Source of the DNA: Paracoccus chinensis
Lineage (GTDB): Bacteria; Pseudomonadota; Alphaproteobacteria; Rhodobacterales; Rhodobacteraceae
Length of the DNA stretch: 64,000 bases
Assembly (NCBI RefSeq): GCF_900102885.1
Contig: NZ_FNGE01000003.1
Location: 124,001 to 188,000 of the forward strand
Reading direction: 5' to 3'
Part shown: positions 36,578 through 45,512 of the stretch, piece after piece
Position numbering within the stretch: position 1 is the stretch's first letter
How the letters are laid out: every line of letters begins with the position of its first letter
Notes under the pieces: model-generated
Told to the model about the DNA's origin: nothing
Databases searched by the model: none
The model's input: only the letters and a program-made list of their open reading frames with translations
Program-made: the position numbers and the translations under genes

Positions 36578-36608
36578 AAAAAGGGCCGCGGCGATCGCGG
36601 CCCTTTTT
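36578..36608. terminator. Bidirectional rho-independent terminator
   Basis: AAAAAGGGCCGCG (36578-36590) pairs perfectly over 13 bases with CGCGGCCCTTTTT (36596-36608). The A- and T-tracts give a U-run in both directions, serving the YqjE-like gene on plus and grxD on minus. Confidence 0.93.
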
Positions 36609-36626
36609 ACATGCGGTTGGTGCGGC

Positions 36627-36989
36627 TCAGCTGTTGGCTTCGCGGATCTTCTCGGCGGCCTGCTTGTCATAGGCCACGCCGGTGCGGTCCAGAAGCTGGT
36701 CCAGCTCGCCCGACAGGGTCATCTCGGTGACGATGTCGCAGCCGCCCACGAACTCGCCCTTGACGTAAAGCTGGGGAACCGTCGGCCAGTCGGAAAAGTC
36801 CTTGATGCCCTGGCGCATGTCGTCGCTGGAAAGCACGTTCACGTCGCGGTAGGCCACGCCCATGTAGTTCAGCACGCCGGCCACGCGGCTGGAGAAGCCG
36901 CACTGCGGAACCTCTTTCGTGCCCTTCATGAACAGAACGACGTCATTGCTGTCGATCAGTTCCTGGATGTCGGTGCGGATGTCGGTCAT
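36627..36989 (-). CDS. grxD: Monothiol glutaredoxin, Grx4/GrxD type
   Basis: A 120-residue CGFS-type glutaredoxin. The active site CGFS starts at Cys30 ([10 protein letters not shown]), with the glutathione-binding [19 protein letters not shown] following. Such proteins bind a [2Fe-2S] cluster with glutathione and transfer it, often as a heterodimer with BolA. The bolA gene lies directly upstream, 28 bases away on the same strand, which supports that role. Confidence 0.95.
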   Translation of the reverse strand: MTDIRTDIQELIDSNDVVLFMKGTKEVPQCGFSSRVAGVLNYMGVAYRDVNVLSSDDMRQGIKDFSDWPTVPQLYVKGEFVGGCDIVTEMTLSGELDQLLDRTGVAYDKQAAEKIREANS

Positions 36990-37017
36990 GTTCCTGGTGT
37001 CCTCGGAGAGGTTGCGT

Positions 37018-37260
37018 TCACTCGGGCGCCCTGGTGGTCAGCGCCAGCGCATGGAGCGCGCCGGCAGGCCCGTCCATGCGACCCTTCAGCGCGGCATAGA
37101 CCATGCGCTGCTGCTGCACCCGGTTCTGGCCGCGGAAGCTTTCGTCGATGACCTCGGCGGCGAAGTGGTTTCCGTCCCCCGCAAGGTCGGTGATGGTGAT
37201 CCGGGCCGAGGGGAAGGCCTCGCGGATCAGCGCCTCGATCTCATAGGCTTCCATCGCCAT
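37018..37260 (-). CDS. bolA: BolA family protein
   Basis: An 80-residue BolA-like protein. The family signature is seen in [20 protein letters not shown] and [13 protein letters not shown]. It forms complexes with CGFS glutaredoxins (grxD is next) in Fe-S trafficking and iron sensing. I use ATG 37260, which has GGAGG seven bases upstream; a second ATG is two codons later. It is the first gene of a bolA-grxD operon. Confidence 0.93.
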   Translation of the reverse strand: MAMEAYEIEALIREAFPSARITITDLAGDGNHFAAEVIDESFRGQNRVQQQRMVYAALKGRMDGPAGALHALALTTRAPE

Positions 37261-37311
37261 GACGCATCCTCCGGGTTGCTCTGCCGGACTGACTTAGGAC
37301 GGGGTGCAGGG

Positions 37312-37338
37312 GGGCGCAAGGGGGCCGCCCCCGCGCCC
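37312..37338 (-). terminator. Composite hairpin after the ThDP enzyme gene
   Basis: GGGCGC (37312-37317) pairs with GCGCCC (37333-37338), and inside this GGGGG (37320-37324) pairs with CCCCC (37328-37332). It sits 11 bases past the stop of the ThDP enzyme gene. No U-tract is present. Confidence 0.4.
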
Positions 37339-37348
37339 AGGGGCCGCG

Positions 37349-39154
37349 TCAGTCGGGCAGGATGCGGCCCAGGATCTGCCTGGCGGTTCCCGCGATCATG
37401 CCTGCGGGCCGCTGCTCGTGCCACATCGCGGTGGCATAGGCGCGGGCCTGATCCAAAGTGATGTGAGGCGGCAGGGGCGCCACGTTCGGGTCGCTGAGGA
37501 TGTCCAGCACGAAGGGACGGTCCGAAGCCAGCGCCTCGTCCCAAGCGGCCCCGATATCGTCGGGCCGTTCCACGCGGCGGCCCCCTAGGCCCATCAGCTT
37601 CGCGATGTCGGCATAGGGAATGTCGGGCAGGGTCTGGCTGGCGGGCCACTTGGGATCGCCGATCTGGACGCGCTCCTCCCATGTAACGAAGGCCAGCTCG
37701 CGGTTGTTCAGCGCCATGACAATCAGGCGCGGGTCCTTCCACCGCCGCCAGTAGCGCGAGATGGTGATGAGTTCGGACATCCCGTTCATCTGCATTGCCC
37801 CGTCGCCCACAAGCGCGATCACCGGGCGGTCGGGATGGGCGAACTTGGCCGCGATGGCATAGGGCACCGCGCAGCCCATCGTCGCCAGCGTGCCCGAGAC
37901 CGAACCCATCATGCCTTCGCGCAAATCGAGGTTGCGCGCCCACCACACGGTCGTGGTGCCGCTGTCGGCGGTGACGATGGCGCGGTCGGGCAGGCGGGGC
38001 GTCAGTTCGGTTGCGATCTTTTGGGGGTTGATCGGATCGGCCTCGACCGCCGCCTCGCCTGCCAAGGCCTCGCGCGAGTCCCGGACAGATTTCTCGACCT
38101 GCTCGCGCCAGCTTCGATCCTCCTTGCGCCTGAGCAGCGGGATCAGGGCGCGCAGGGTGGCGGCAGAGTCGCCCTGCAGGTTGACCTCCATCGGATAGCG
38201 CAGGCCCAGCATCCCGGCATCAAGGTCGATCTGCACGGCCCGCACCGCCCCCGGCTTGGGCAGGTATTCGGCGTAAGGGAATCCCGAGCCGACCCACAGC
38301 AGCGTGTCGCAGCTCTTCATCAGCGCATCGCTGGCGGGCGTGCCAAGGAAGCCCATCGAGCCCGTGACCCAGGGCAGGTCGTCCGGCAGGGCGGTCTTGC
38401 CCAGCAGCGCCTTGGCGACGCCCGCGCCCAGGATCTCGGCCACCTCGGTGACCTCGGCGGCCGCCCCGATGGCGCCCGCGCCGACAAGGATCGCCACCTT
38501 CTCGCCCGCGTTCAGCACCTCGGCCGCCGCGCGCAGCGAGGCGTCAGTGGGGACCGGAACGGTTTCTGCAAGGCCCACGCCCGAGAAGGTGGACCCATGC
38601 TCGCGCGGGGGCATCTCCATTGGTTCGTTCTGCAGGTCGTTGGGCAGGATCACGCAGGTCACGCGGCGTTCCGCCTTGGCAATGCGCCAGGCGCGGTCGA
38701 TCAGGTGAGGCACCTGGTTGGGCAGGGTGGCCGTGGCGACAAAGGCCCCCGCCACGTCCTTGAACAGAGATTGCAGGTCAAGGTCCTGCTGGTAATGCGA
38801 TCCCATTGCCGCCCGCGCCTGCTGACCGACCAGCGCCACCACCGGCATGTGGTCGCCCCGTGCGTCGTAAAGCCCGTTCAGCAGATGCACCGCGCCGGGA
38901 CCCGAGGTCGCAAGGCAGAAGCCGACCTCTCCGGTGAACTTGGCGTGGGCAGTGGCGCAAAGGCCTGCCATCTCCTCGTGCCGGACCTGAACGAACTCGA
39001 TCAGGGGGGCTTCGGGATCGGCCTCATGCGCCTTCTCCATCCGCTGCAGGGCGCCGATCAGCCCGCCGACGCCGTCGCCGGCATAGCCGTAGACCCGACG
39101 CGCGCCCCAGTCGTACGCGCGCTGCATGATGAAATCGGCAACCGTATCGGCCAT
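37349..39154 (-). CDS. Thiamine diphosphate-dependent enzyme, pyruvate oxidase/acetolactate synthase-like
   Basis: A 601-residue ThDP enzyme with the three-domain POX/ALS layout. Pyr domain: VYGYAGDGVGGLIGAL with the catalytic Glu60 in VRHEEMAG, and CLATSGPGAVHLLNGLYDA. The central domain follows, then the PP domain with the GDG motif at 450-452 and NN about 30 residues later. It most resembles PoxB (pyruvate:quinone oxidoreductase) relatives, not biosynthetic ALS, and no ilvN small-subunit gene is present. ATG 39154 has GGAAGGACG upstream; the 64-residue upstream extension is rejected. Its substrate is uncertain. It is divergent from pcm. Confidence 0.85.
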   Translation of the reverse strand: MADTVADFIMQRAYDWGARRVYGYAGDGVGGLIGALQRMEKAHEADPEAPLIEFVQVRHEEMAGLCATAHAKFTGEVGFCLATSGPGAVHLLNGLYDARGDHMPVVALVGQQARAAMGSHYQQDLDLQSLFKDVAGAFVATATLPNQVPHLIDRAWRIAKAERRVTCVILPNDLQNEPMEMPPREHGSTFSGVGLAETVPVPTDASLRAAAEVLNAGEKVAILVGAGAIGAAAEVTEVAEILGAGVAKALLGKTALPDDLPWVTGSMGFLGTPASDALMKSCDTLLWVGSGFPYAEYLPKPGAVRAVQIDLDAGMLGLRYPMEVNLQGDSAATLRALIPLLRRKEDRSWREQVEKSVRDSREALAGEAAVEADPINPQKIATELTPRLPDRAIVTADSGTTTVWWARNLDLREGMMGSVSGTLATMGCAVPYAIAAKFAHPDRPVIALVGDGAMQMNGMSELITISRYWRRWKDPRLIVMALNNRELAFVTWEERVQIGDPKWPASQTLPDIPYADIAKLMGLGGRRVERPDDIGAAWDEALASDRPFVLDILSDPNVAPLPPHITLDQARAYATAMWHEQRPAGMIAGTARQILGRILPD

Positions 39155-39234
39155 CGTCCTTCCCCCGTGCGTCCTGATGCGACAGGAACGGGCGGGCGCG
39201 GGAAGGGGTTGCGTCGGCAGGCCATTTATTGGCC

Positions 39235-39259
39235 GGAACGGCTCGGCCTGCCGGTCGTT
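39235..39259 (+). promoter_or_regulatory. EcfG-type promoter candidate before pcm
   Basis: GGAAC (39235-39239), a 16-base spacer and CGTT (39256-39259) match the consensus exactly. The -10 element ends 32 bases before the pcm ATG at 39292. A second GGAAC at 39185 is followed after 17 bases by GGTT, one mismatch. Confidence 0.55.
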
Positions 39260-39291
39260 GACCCCTGCATCGGTGACACGGGACCAAGGCG

Positions 39292-39945
39292 ATGCCGGAC
39301 CCTCGGACGGAGCGCGAGCGCATGGTCGAGACGCAGATCGCGGCACGTGGGGTCTGCGATCCGGGGGTGCTGCGGGCCATGCGCGAGGTCCCGCGCGAGG
39401 CCTTCGTTCCGTCGCATCTGGCCGACGGGGCGCATGTCGACCGGCCCCTCGCCATCGGCGAAGGCCAGACCATCTCGCAGCCCTTCATCGTGGCATTGAT
39501 GCTGGAGGCGGCCGGGATCGGGCCGCAGGACCGTGTGCTCGAGATCGGGGCAGGGTCCGGCTATGCCGCCGCCGTGGCAAGCCGCCTCGGCGCGCAGGTC
39601 TGCGCCGTGGAACGCATCGGGGCGCTGGCAGAGGCCGCGCGCGAAAGACTGGCGCGGCTGGGCTATGACAATGTCGAGGTCCGGCAGGGCGACGGGACCG
39701 GGGGCTGGCCCGGCGGCGGCGCCTTCGACGTGATCCTTGTCTCTGCCGCGGGTCCCGAGGTGCCGGCCGCGCTGGTGGCGCAGCTTGCGCCGGGCGGGCG
39801 GCTTGTGATGCCGGTGGGGGAACGATCCGGGCCGCAGCAGCTTGTCCGCCTGTGCCGCACGCCGGACGGGCTGCGGCAGGACGACCTGGGCGCCGTGGCC
39901 TTCGTGCCCCTGATCGGGGCCGAGGGCTTTGCCGAGGACAGCTGA
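39292..39945 (+). CDS. pcm: Protein-L-isoaspartate O-methyltransferase
   Basis: A 217-residue SAM-dependent methyltransferase that starts repair of isoaspartyl residues in aged proteins. The PIMT signature is clear: REAFVPSHLADGAHVDRPLA, the GQTISQPFIVALM motif and the SAM-binding loop LEIGAGSGY (84-91). ACCAAGG precedes the ATG. A small GNAT gene follows after 38 bases and is probably in the same operon. Protein repair and an EcfG-like promoter both suggest a stress role. Confidence 0.95.
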   Translation: MPDPRTERERMVETQIAARGVCDPGVLRAMREVPREAFVPSHLADGAHVDRPLAIGEGQTISQPFIVALMLEAAGIGPQDRVLEIGAGSGYAAAVASRLGAQVCAVERIGALAEAARERLARLGYDNVEVRQGDGTGGWPGGGAFDVILVSAAGPEVPAALVAQLAPGGRLVMPVGERSGPQQLVRLCRTPDGLRQDDLGAVAFVPLIGAEGFAEDS

Positions 39946-39983
39946 TCCCGCCCACAACAGGGCGGCGAGGAAAGGACACGAGG

Positions 39984-40271
39984 ATGGCCGAGTTTGAGAT
40001 CGAACGCGAGGAAGGCGGCAAGGGCGGGCGCTATGTCGCCCGGATCGACGGGGCCGAGGCCGAGATGACCTGGACCGCCTCGGAAAGCGTGGACGTCATC
40101 GACCACACCTTTGTCCCGCCCGAACTGCGCGGGCGGTCCCTGGGCAAGGCGCTGGTCTGGCGCGCGGTCGAGGATGCCCGCCGGAGCGGCCGCAAGATCC
40201 TGCCCATCTGCAGCTTCGCCGCCGCGCAGTTCCGGCGGCACGCGGATTGGCGAGACGTCCTGCCGGGCTGA
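39984..40271 (+). CDS. Small GNAT-fold acetyltransferase-like protein (YjdJ type)
   Basis: A 95-residue protein of the minimal GNAT family (YjdJ/GTLF3B-like). It reads EIEREEGGKGGRYVARIDG, then DHTFVPPELRGRSLGKALVW (the acetyl-CoA pyrophosphate loop, RGRSLGKAL) and a KILPICSFAAAQF strand. Such small proteins bind CoA derivatives; their targets are unknown. ATG 39984 has AAAGGA and AGG upstream. The open frame extending back to 39852 overlaps pcm and is rejected. Confidence 0.87.
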   Translation: MAEFEIEREEGGKGGRYVARIDGAEAEMTWTASESVDVIDHTFVPPELRGRSLGKALVWRAVEDARRSGRKILPICSFAAAQFRRHADWRDVLPG

Positions 40272-40366
40272 GGCAGGGCTGTCACGTTTCCACCCGGCGG
40301 GGTTGACGGGCGGGCGCGGGCATGGGCAGAACCCGGGCCGACCACGCATATTGAAGGACCGCGCCC

Positions 40367-41353
40367 ATGACCCTGCCCACCCGCCGCACGATCCTGACCG
40401 CCGCCCTGACGATCGGCCTGTCGCCGCTTGCCGCCTGGGCGCAGGAGGCCACCTGGCCGACCGGGCCGGTCCATGTCTATGTCGGCTTCCCGGCAGGGTC
40501 CTCGCCCGACACCCTGGCGCGGCTGATCACCGAGCCCCTGGCCCAGCGCCTCGGGCAGCCGGTGGTGGTCGAGAACAAGGCAGGCGCGGGTGGCGTGATC
40601 GGTGTCCAGCAGATGCTGGCAGCCAAGCGCGACAACCATTCCTTCGGTGTCACCATCAACGGCCCGCTGACCACCTCGGCCCGCCTGACGCCCGATCTCG
40701 GCTATGACGTGGCCCAGGACATCGCCCCCGTGGCGCTGCTGGCAACCTCGCCACTGGTGCTGGCAATGGCGACCGAGGCCAAACCCACCGACATCGCCAG
40801 CTTCATCGAGGCGGCCCGGGCCGAGCCGGAGGCGATCAGCTACGGCTCGGTCGGGCAGGGCTCGGGCGCGCATCTGACCGCCGAGCTGTTCGCGGATGCG
40901 GCAGGCGTCGAGATGCTGCACATTCCCTTCGCCAGCTATGCCGAGGTCACGACCTCGATCCTGGGCGGAGAGATCGACGCGGGCTTCATGGCGCCCTCGG
41001 CCGCGCTGCCCCATGTCGAAGCCGGCACGATGAAGATCCTGGGCGTCACTTCGGCCGAGCCCTTCCCGCAGGTGCCGGACGCGCCGGTGATCGCGGGGCA
41101 GGCCGGGCTGCCCGCCGATTTCAACGCCGAGCTGTGGAACGCCGTCATCGCGCCCGCCGGCACCGACCCCGCCGTGATCCAGCGCCTGAACACCGAGATC
41201 AACGCGATCCTGGCCGATGCCGAGGTGCAGCGGAAGCTTCTGGACATGGGCTGGCAGGCGCAGGGCGGCGCGCCCGAGGATCTGGGCGCCCGCATCGAGG
41301 TCGACACCGCCCTGTGGGGCGCGGTGATCGACAGGATCGGCGCGGCGGACTGA
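40367..41353 (+). CDS. tctC: Tripartite tricarboxylate transporter substrate-binding protein TctC
   Basis: A 328-residue TctC/BugT-family periplasmic binding protein. A signal peptide (MTLPTRRTILTAALTIGLS..., Arg pair possible Tat) precedes WPTGPVHVYVGFPAGSSPDT, the Bug-family start of the mature protein, and GQPVVVENKAGAGGVIG. It delivers citrate or a related organic acid to TctAB. It is the first gene of a tctC-tctB-tctA operon (gaps 3 bases and a 4-base overlap). The ligand cannot be read from the sequence. Confidence 0.93.
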   Translation: MTLPTRRTILTAALTIGLSPLAAWAQEATWPTGPVHVYVGFPAGSSPDTLARLITEPLAQRLGQPVVVENKAGAGGVIGVQQMLAAKRDNHSFGVTINGPLTTSARLTPDLGYDVAQDIAPVALLATSPLVLAMATEAKPTDIASFIEAARAEPEAISYGSVGQGSGAHLTAELFADAAGVEMLHIPFASYAEVTTSILGGEIDAGFMAPSAALPHVEAGTMKILGVTSAEPFPQVPDAPVIAGQAGLPADFNAELWNAVIAPAGTDPAVIQRLNTEINAILADAEVQRKLLDMGWQAQGGAPEDLGARIEVDTALWGAVIDRIGAAD

Positions 41354-41356
41354 GCG

Positions 41357-41797
41357 ATGCGGCGCGACTGGACGGACCTGCTGGGCGGCGGCGCCATGGC
41401 GGCGCTGGGGCTGGCGGTCGCCGCTTATAGCGCCGCGCATTACGACACGGGCACCCTCCGCCGCATGGGGCCGGGTTTCCTTCCCCTGGGGCTGGGCGTG
41501 ATGCTGGCGATCTTCGGCGCGACCATTGCGCTGCCTGCGTGGTCGCGTCCGGGGCAGGCAGTCGCGGTCGCATGGCGCGAGGCGTTGTGCGTGCTGGCCT
41601 CGATCCTGATCTTCGGCCTTGGCATGGCGCGGCTGGGGCTGGTCCCCGCGACGATGCTGGCGGTGCTGGTCGCCTCGGTTCCCGCGCCCCAGGGCGGCAT
41701 TGCATGGCGTGTGGTTCTTGCGGGCGTCGTCAGCCTGATCACCTGGCTGGTCTTCTCGGTGGGTCTGCGCCTTTCCATCCCCGTGTGGCCCGCATGA
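41357..41797 (+). CDS. tctB: Tripartite tricarboxylate transporter small permease TctB
   Basis: A 146-residue four-TM membrane protein of the TctB family. It shows DLLGGGAMAALGLAVAAYSA, the LRRMGPGFLPLGLGVMLAIF motif typical of TctB, and two further helices. It starts three bases after tctC and its stop overlaps the tctA start (ATGA). It pairs with TctA in the cation-coupled import channel. Confidence 0.92.
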   Translation: MRRDWTDLLGGGAMAALGLAVAAYSAAHYDTGTLRRMGPGFLPLGLGVMLAIFGATIALPAWSRPGQAVAVAWREALCVLASILIFGLGMARLGLVPATMLAVLVASVPAPQGGIAWRVVLAGVVSLITWLVFSVGLRLSIPVWPA

Positions 41798-43305
41798 CCG
41801 CGTGGGAGGGACTGCTGCACGGCTTTTCCGTGGCCCTGCAGCCGACGGTGATGCTGTATTGCGTGATCGGCGTCGTGCTGGGGACCTTCATCGGCGTGCT
41901 GCCGGGGATCGGGGCGATGGCCGCAATCTCGCTGCTGCTGCCGATCACCTACTACATCACGCCCGAATCCGCGCTGATCATGCTGGCGGGCGTTTACTAC
42001 GGCTCGCAATACGGCGGCGCGGTGGCGTCGATCCTGCTGCGCCTGCCGGGAACGCCGCAATCGGCGGTGACGACGCTGGATGGCTATCCCATGGCGCGGC
42101 AAGGGCGCGCAGGCGTGGCGCTGTTCGCGTCCATGATGTCGTCCTTCGTAGGCTCGATCCTGGCTATCGTTGTGCTGGTGGTGCTGGCGGGCTGGCTGTC
42201 GCGTGCCGCGACCCAGTTTGGCGCGGCGGACTACGCGGCAATGATGGTGCTGGGGCTGGTGGCGGCCTCGACCGTGGGGTCTGACGCGCCCGCCAAGGGC
42301 TTTGCCATGGTCACGCTGGGGCTGATCCTTGGCACCGTGGGCACGGACGTGAACTCGGGCACGCAGCGCTTCACCTTTGGCGTGACCGAGATGATGGACG
42401 GCGTGAACCTTGTCGCGCTGGCTATGGGCCTCTTCGGTGTGGCCGAGGTCATCGGCAACATCCGCAGCGCCGAGCGGCAGGGCACGCCCGAGCGCGTCAC
42501 CCTGCGCCAGCTGATGCCGACCCGCAACGACCTGAGCCGCATGACCTGGCCCACGCTGCGCGGCACCGCGCTTGGCAGCTTCTTCGGGGCGCTGCCGGGG
42601 ACGGGTTCGACGATTTCCTCCTTCCTGTCCTATGCAATGGAACGCCGCGTCGCCCGCCAGCCCGAGCGCTTCGGCAATGGCGCGATCGAGGGCGTGGCCG
42701 GACCCGAGGCCGCCAACAACGCCGCCGCCATCACCGCCTTCGTGCCGACGCTGACGCTTGGCATCCCTGGCGACCCGATCATGGCGCTGATGTTGGGCGC
42801 GCTGGTGATCCACGGCATCCAGCCGGGACCGATGATGCTGGAAGCGCGACCGGACATGTTCTGGGGTCTCGTCGTCAGCTTCGGCATCGGCAACCTGCTG
42901 CTGCTGATCCTGAACCTGCCGCTGATCGGGATCTGGGTGTCGATGCTGCGCATCCCGTTCCGCTGGCTCTACCCGGCGATCATCGTCTTCATGTGCATGG
43001 GCGCCTGGTCCGTGCGGGGATCCGGCTTCGACATCCTCGCCGTCGCGGCCATCGGTCTGGGCGGTTACCTGCTGTCGCTTGCCCGCTTCAGCCCGGCGCT
43101 GCTGCTGCTGGGCTTCGTTCTGGGTCCGCTGATCGAGACGAACCTGCGCCGCGCCATGCTGATCTCTCGCGGCGACCCGATGATCTTCCTGGAACGGCCA
43201 ATCGCGGCGGGGTTCGTGCTGGTCACGGTCGTGCTGATCGCTCTTTCGCTGTGGAATACGTGGCGGCGCAAGCTCGACCGGACTGAACACAGTGGGCATA
43301 TGTGA
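41794..43305 (+). CDS. tctA: Tripartite tricarboxylate transporter large permease TctA
   Basis: A 503-residue multi-spanning TctA permease. Family signatures include GTFIGVLPGIGAMAAISLLL near the N-terminus, YYGSQYGGAVASILLRLPGT, and the repeated half with LGSFFGALPGTGSTISSFLS and a FVPTLTLGIPGDPIMALML segment. The start at ATG 41794 overlaps the tctB stop. The 85-residue extension shown by the open frame lies inside tctB and is not real. It ends the tct operon; a TonB receptor gene follows in the same direction. Confidence 0.95.
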   Translation: MTAWEGLLHGFSVALQPTVMLYCVIGVVLGTFIGVLPGIGAMAAISLLLPITYYITPESALIMLAGVYYGSQYGGAVASILLRLPGTPQSAVTTLDGYPMARQGRAGVALFASMMSSFVGSILAIVVLVVLAGWLSRAATQFGAADYAAMMVLGLVAASTVGSDAPAKGFAMVTLGLILGTVGTDVNSGTQRFTFGVTEMMDGVNLVALAMGLFGVAEVIGNIRSAERQGTPERVTLRQLMPTRNDLSRMTWPTLRGTALGSFFGALPGTGSTISSFLSYAMERRVARQPERFGNGAIEGVAGPEAANNAAAITAFVPTLTLGIPGDPIMALMLGALVIHGIQPGPMMLEARPDMFWGLVVSFGIGNLLLLILNLPLIGIWVSMLRIPFRWLYPAIIVFMCMGAWSVRGSGFDILAVAAIGLGGYLLSLARFSPALLLLGFVLGPLIETNLRRAMLISRGDPMIFLERPIAAGFVLVTVVLIALSLWNTWRRKLDRTEHSGHM

Positions 43306-43319
43306 CGAAAAGAACACGG

Positions 43320-43342
43320 ATTTTCATTTTCGCGGCATTTTC
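43320..43342 (+). promoter_or_regulatory. AT-rich triple ATTTTC repeat upstream of the TonB receptor gene
   Basis: ATTTTC occurs at 43320-43325, 43326-43331 and 43337-43342 in the only clearly AT-rich stretch of the tctA-receptor gap (43306-43454). It could be part of a promoter or a regulator site, for example an iron- or cobalamin-responsive one. I cannot match it to a named operator. Confidence 0.3.
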
Positions 43343-43454
43343 AGGTTGCAGCCGGGCGCCTTCCAAGTAGAACCCGACTGAATTACCAAGGTATGTCGGT
43401 TCGCATCCAGATCGGCTCCCAGGCAACATCTCTCGTCTTTGTCGAAGGTCGCTC

Positions 43455-45512
43455 ATGCCGCTCAGCCGCGCACATTCCCGCCGTGTTCGTTCCCTTCTTC
43501 TTTCCGTCACGGCCCTGACCGCTGTATGTGCGCCTGTCGTGTACGCCCAGGATGCCGCCGAAAATATCGTTCTGGACGAGATCCTGGTGACCTCCGCCTC
43601 CTCGATCGCAACCTCTGTCCAGGATGCGCCGGCGTCGATCACCGTGATCGACCAGGAAACGATCCAGACCAGCGGCGCGCGCGATGTCCGCGATCTGCTG
43701 CGGACCGTGCCGGGGCTGAACCTGACCCGCGGCAACGACGGCAACTCGGGCGTGTCCTTCCGCGGGCTGTCCAGCAACCGCACCCTGACGCTGATCGACG
43801 GCAAGAGGGTCAGCACCCGCAACACCTTTGCTCGGCACTACAGCGGCGACCTGCAGATCGTCCCGGTGGATGCCATCGAGCGGATCGAGGTGGTGCGCGG
43901 GCCGATGTCCACGCTTTACGGCTCGGACGCGATGGGCGGTGTCGTCAATATCATCACCAAGAAGGGCACCGACGTCTGGTCGGGATCGGTCACGACCGAA
44001 TTTGGCATCGCGGATGAAAGCACCACTGCCGACAGCCGCTCGATCTCGGGTTATCTCTCGGGGCCGCTCGGCCAGAACCTCAGCCTGGCGGCCTGGCTGA
44101 AGCTGTCGGAAATCGAGGCGCCTGACGAGCCCTATGGCTTCACCGAAAGCCGGGGCGAGATGATCCCCAACTATACCAGCAACGGCACCCGCACCCAGAC
44201 CGCCGGCGCCCGCCTGACCTGGACGCCGCGGGACGGGCAGGAATGGGGCTTCGAGGCTCAGGCTTCGGTGGACGACTACTTGGGCGCGGGTGACGAGCCC
44301 GACTCGAACGAGGTCTCGAAGCTGAGCCTCGCGGCAACGAACGAATGGCAGCTCGGCAACGGTTCGCTGTCCAGCTACCTTCGCTACGAGCAGTCCGAGA
44401 ACAAGACCTGGGACGAGGAAGGGTCGGACTGGAACGACCCCATCGAATACGACACGGTCACGCTCGAGTCCCGCTACACCTCGCAGGCGACGGTGGGCGG
44501 CCGCACCTTGGACTATACCCTTGGCGGGCTCCTGGCGCGCGAGGAACTGACCGATCCGATCACGACCTCGGATGCGCTGATCGAGGGCTCGGTCGATACC
44601 GCCGCGCTTTATGCCGAGGGTCGGTGGCAGGTGACGGACGCCCTGAGCCTGACGGGCGGCCTGCGGCTCGACCATCACGAGAAATATGGCAACCACGTCA
44701 CGCCGCGGCTTTACGCGAACTATGATCTGGGCAACGGGCTGATGCTGAAGGCGGGCTATGCGCAGGCCTTCGTCGCGCCCGACCTGCGCAACCTCAACCC
44801 GAACTACCAGATGGGCTCGCGCGGGAACGGCTGCAAACCCTATGTCGGCCCCTGCACGATCATCGGCAACCCCGACCTCGACCCCGAGACCTCGGACAAC
44901 TACGAGATCGGCCTGAACTACCAGGGCGCGGACACCAGCTGGGAAGTCACCGCCTTCTACAACGACGTCGAGAACATGCTGAGCGCCCGCCGCACCGGCG
45001 AGTTCACGCCCGACGGCAGCCCCCTGTTCCAGCGCGACAACTTCGACTACGGCAAGACCTCGGGCATCGAGTTCGGCGTCGAGCACCATGTGAACGACGA
45101 CCTCGTCTGGACGACCTCGGGCACCTATATCGCCAAGTCCGAGTTCAAGTACGGCGACTTCGACACCGCCTATCCGATGGCGACGACCCCCGAATGGAAC
45201 GTCACGACCGGTCTGGCGTGGCAGGCGAACGACCGCCTGAACCTGTCGGGGCAGGTCACCTATGTCGGCAAGCAGGCGGGATATGTCGTTGCGGACGACG
45301 TGGATCTGGGGCCGGGCGAACAGCCGTCGGTTCCGGCCGGGCAGAACAGCGATCCCTATTACATCGTGGACGTCTCGGCGCGCTATGACCTGACCGAAAG
45401 CTCGCTGTTCTACGCAAGCGTAGACAACCTGTTCAACGACCAGCCCGACGCGGACGTGGACTATCGTGAGGACGGTCGCTTGTTCAAGCTGGGCCTGACG
45501 ACCCGCTTCTGA
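43455..45512 (+). CDS. TonB-dependent outer-membrane receptor
   Basis: A 685-residue receptor. A signal peptide (cleavage after VVYA) is followed by a TonB box (LDEILVTSAS), the plug domain (ITVIDQETIQTSGARDVRDL, VEVVRGPMSTLYGSDAMGGV) and a beta-barrel ending in Phe (KLGLTTRF). The region with two Cys (GNGCKPYVGPCTII) is probably an extracellular loop. Plug and barrel features resemble the siderophore/colicin (FepA, CirA) group. Siderophore uptake is most likely, but the ligand is not determinable. No adjacent ABC siderophore importer is present. Confidence 0.92.
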   Translation: MPLSRAHSRRVRSLLLSVTALTAVCAPVVYAQDAAENIVLDEILVTSASSIATSVQDAPASITVIDQETIQTSGARDVRDLLRTVPGLNLTRGNDGNSGVSFRGLSSNRTLTLIDGKRVSTRNTFARHYSGDLQIVPVDAIERIEVVRGPMSTLYGSDAMGGVVNIITKKGTDVWSGSVTTEFGIADESTTADSRSISGYLSGPLGQNLSLAAWLKLSEIEAPDEPYGFTESRGEMIPNYTSNGTRTQTAGARLTWTPRDGQEWGFEAQASVDDYLGAGDEPDSNEVSKLSLAATNEWQLGNGSLSSYLRYEQSENKTWDEEGSDWNDPIEYDTVTLESRYTSQATVGGRTLDYTLGGLLAREELTDPITTSDALIEGSVDTAALYAEGRWQVTDALSLTGGLRLDHHEKYGNHVTPRLYANYDLGNGLMLKAGYAQAFVAPDLRNLNPNYQMGSRGNGCKPYVGPCTIIGNPDLDPETSDNYEIGLNYQGADTSWEVTAFYNDVENMLSARRTGEFTPDGSPLFQRDNFDYGKTSGIEFGVEHHVNDDLVWTTSGTYIAKSEFKYGDFDTAYPMATTPEWNVTTGLAWQANDRLNLSGQVTYVGKQAGYVVADDVDLGPGEQPSVPAGQNSDPYYIVDVSARYDLTESSLFYASVDNLFNDQPDADVDYREDGRLFKLGLTTRF

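Noticed and set aside
39185..39210. Second EcfG-like site GGAAC-N17-GGTT before pcm
   Set aside because: It has a mismatch in the -10 element, and an exact site lies 50 bases closer to the gene.
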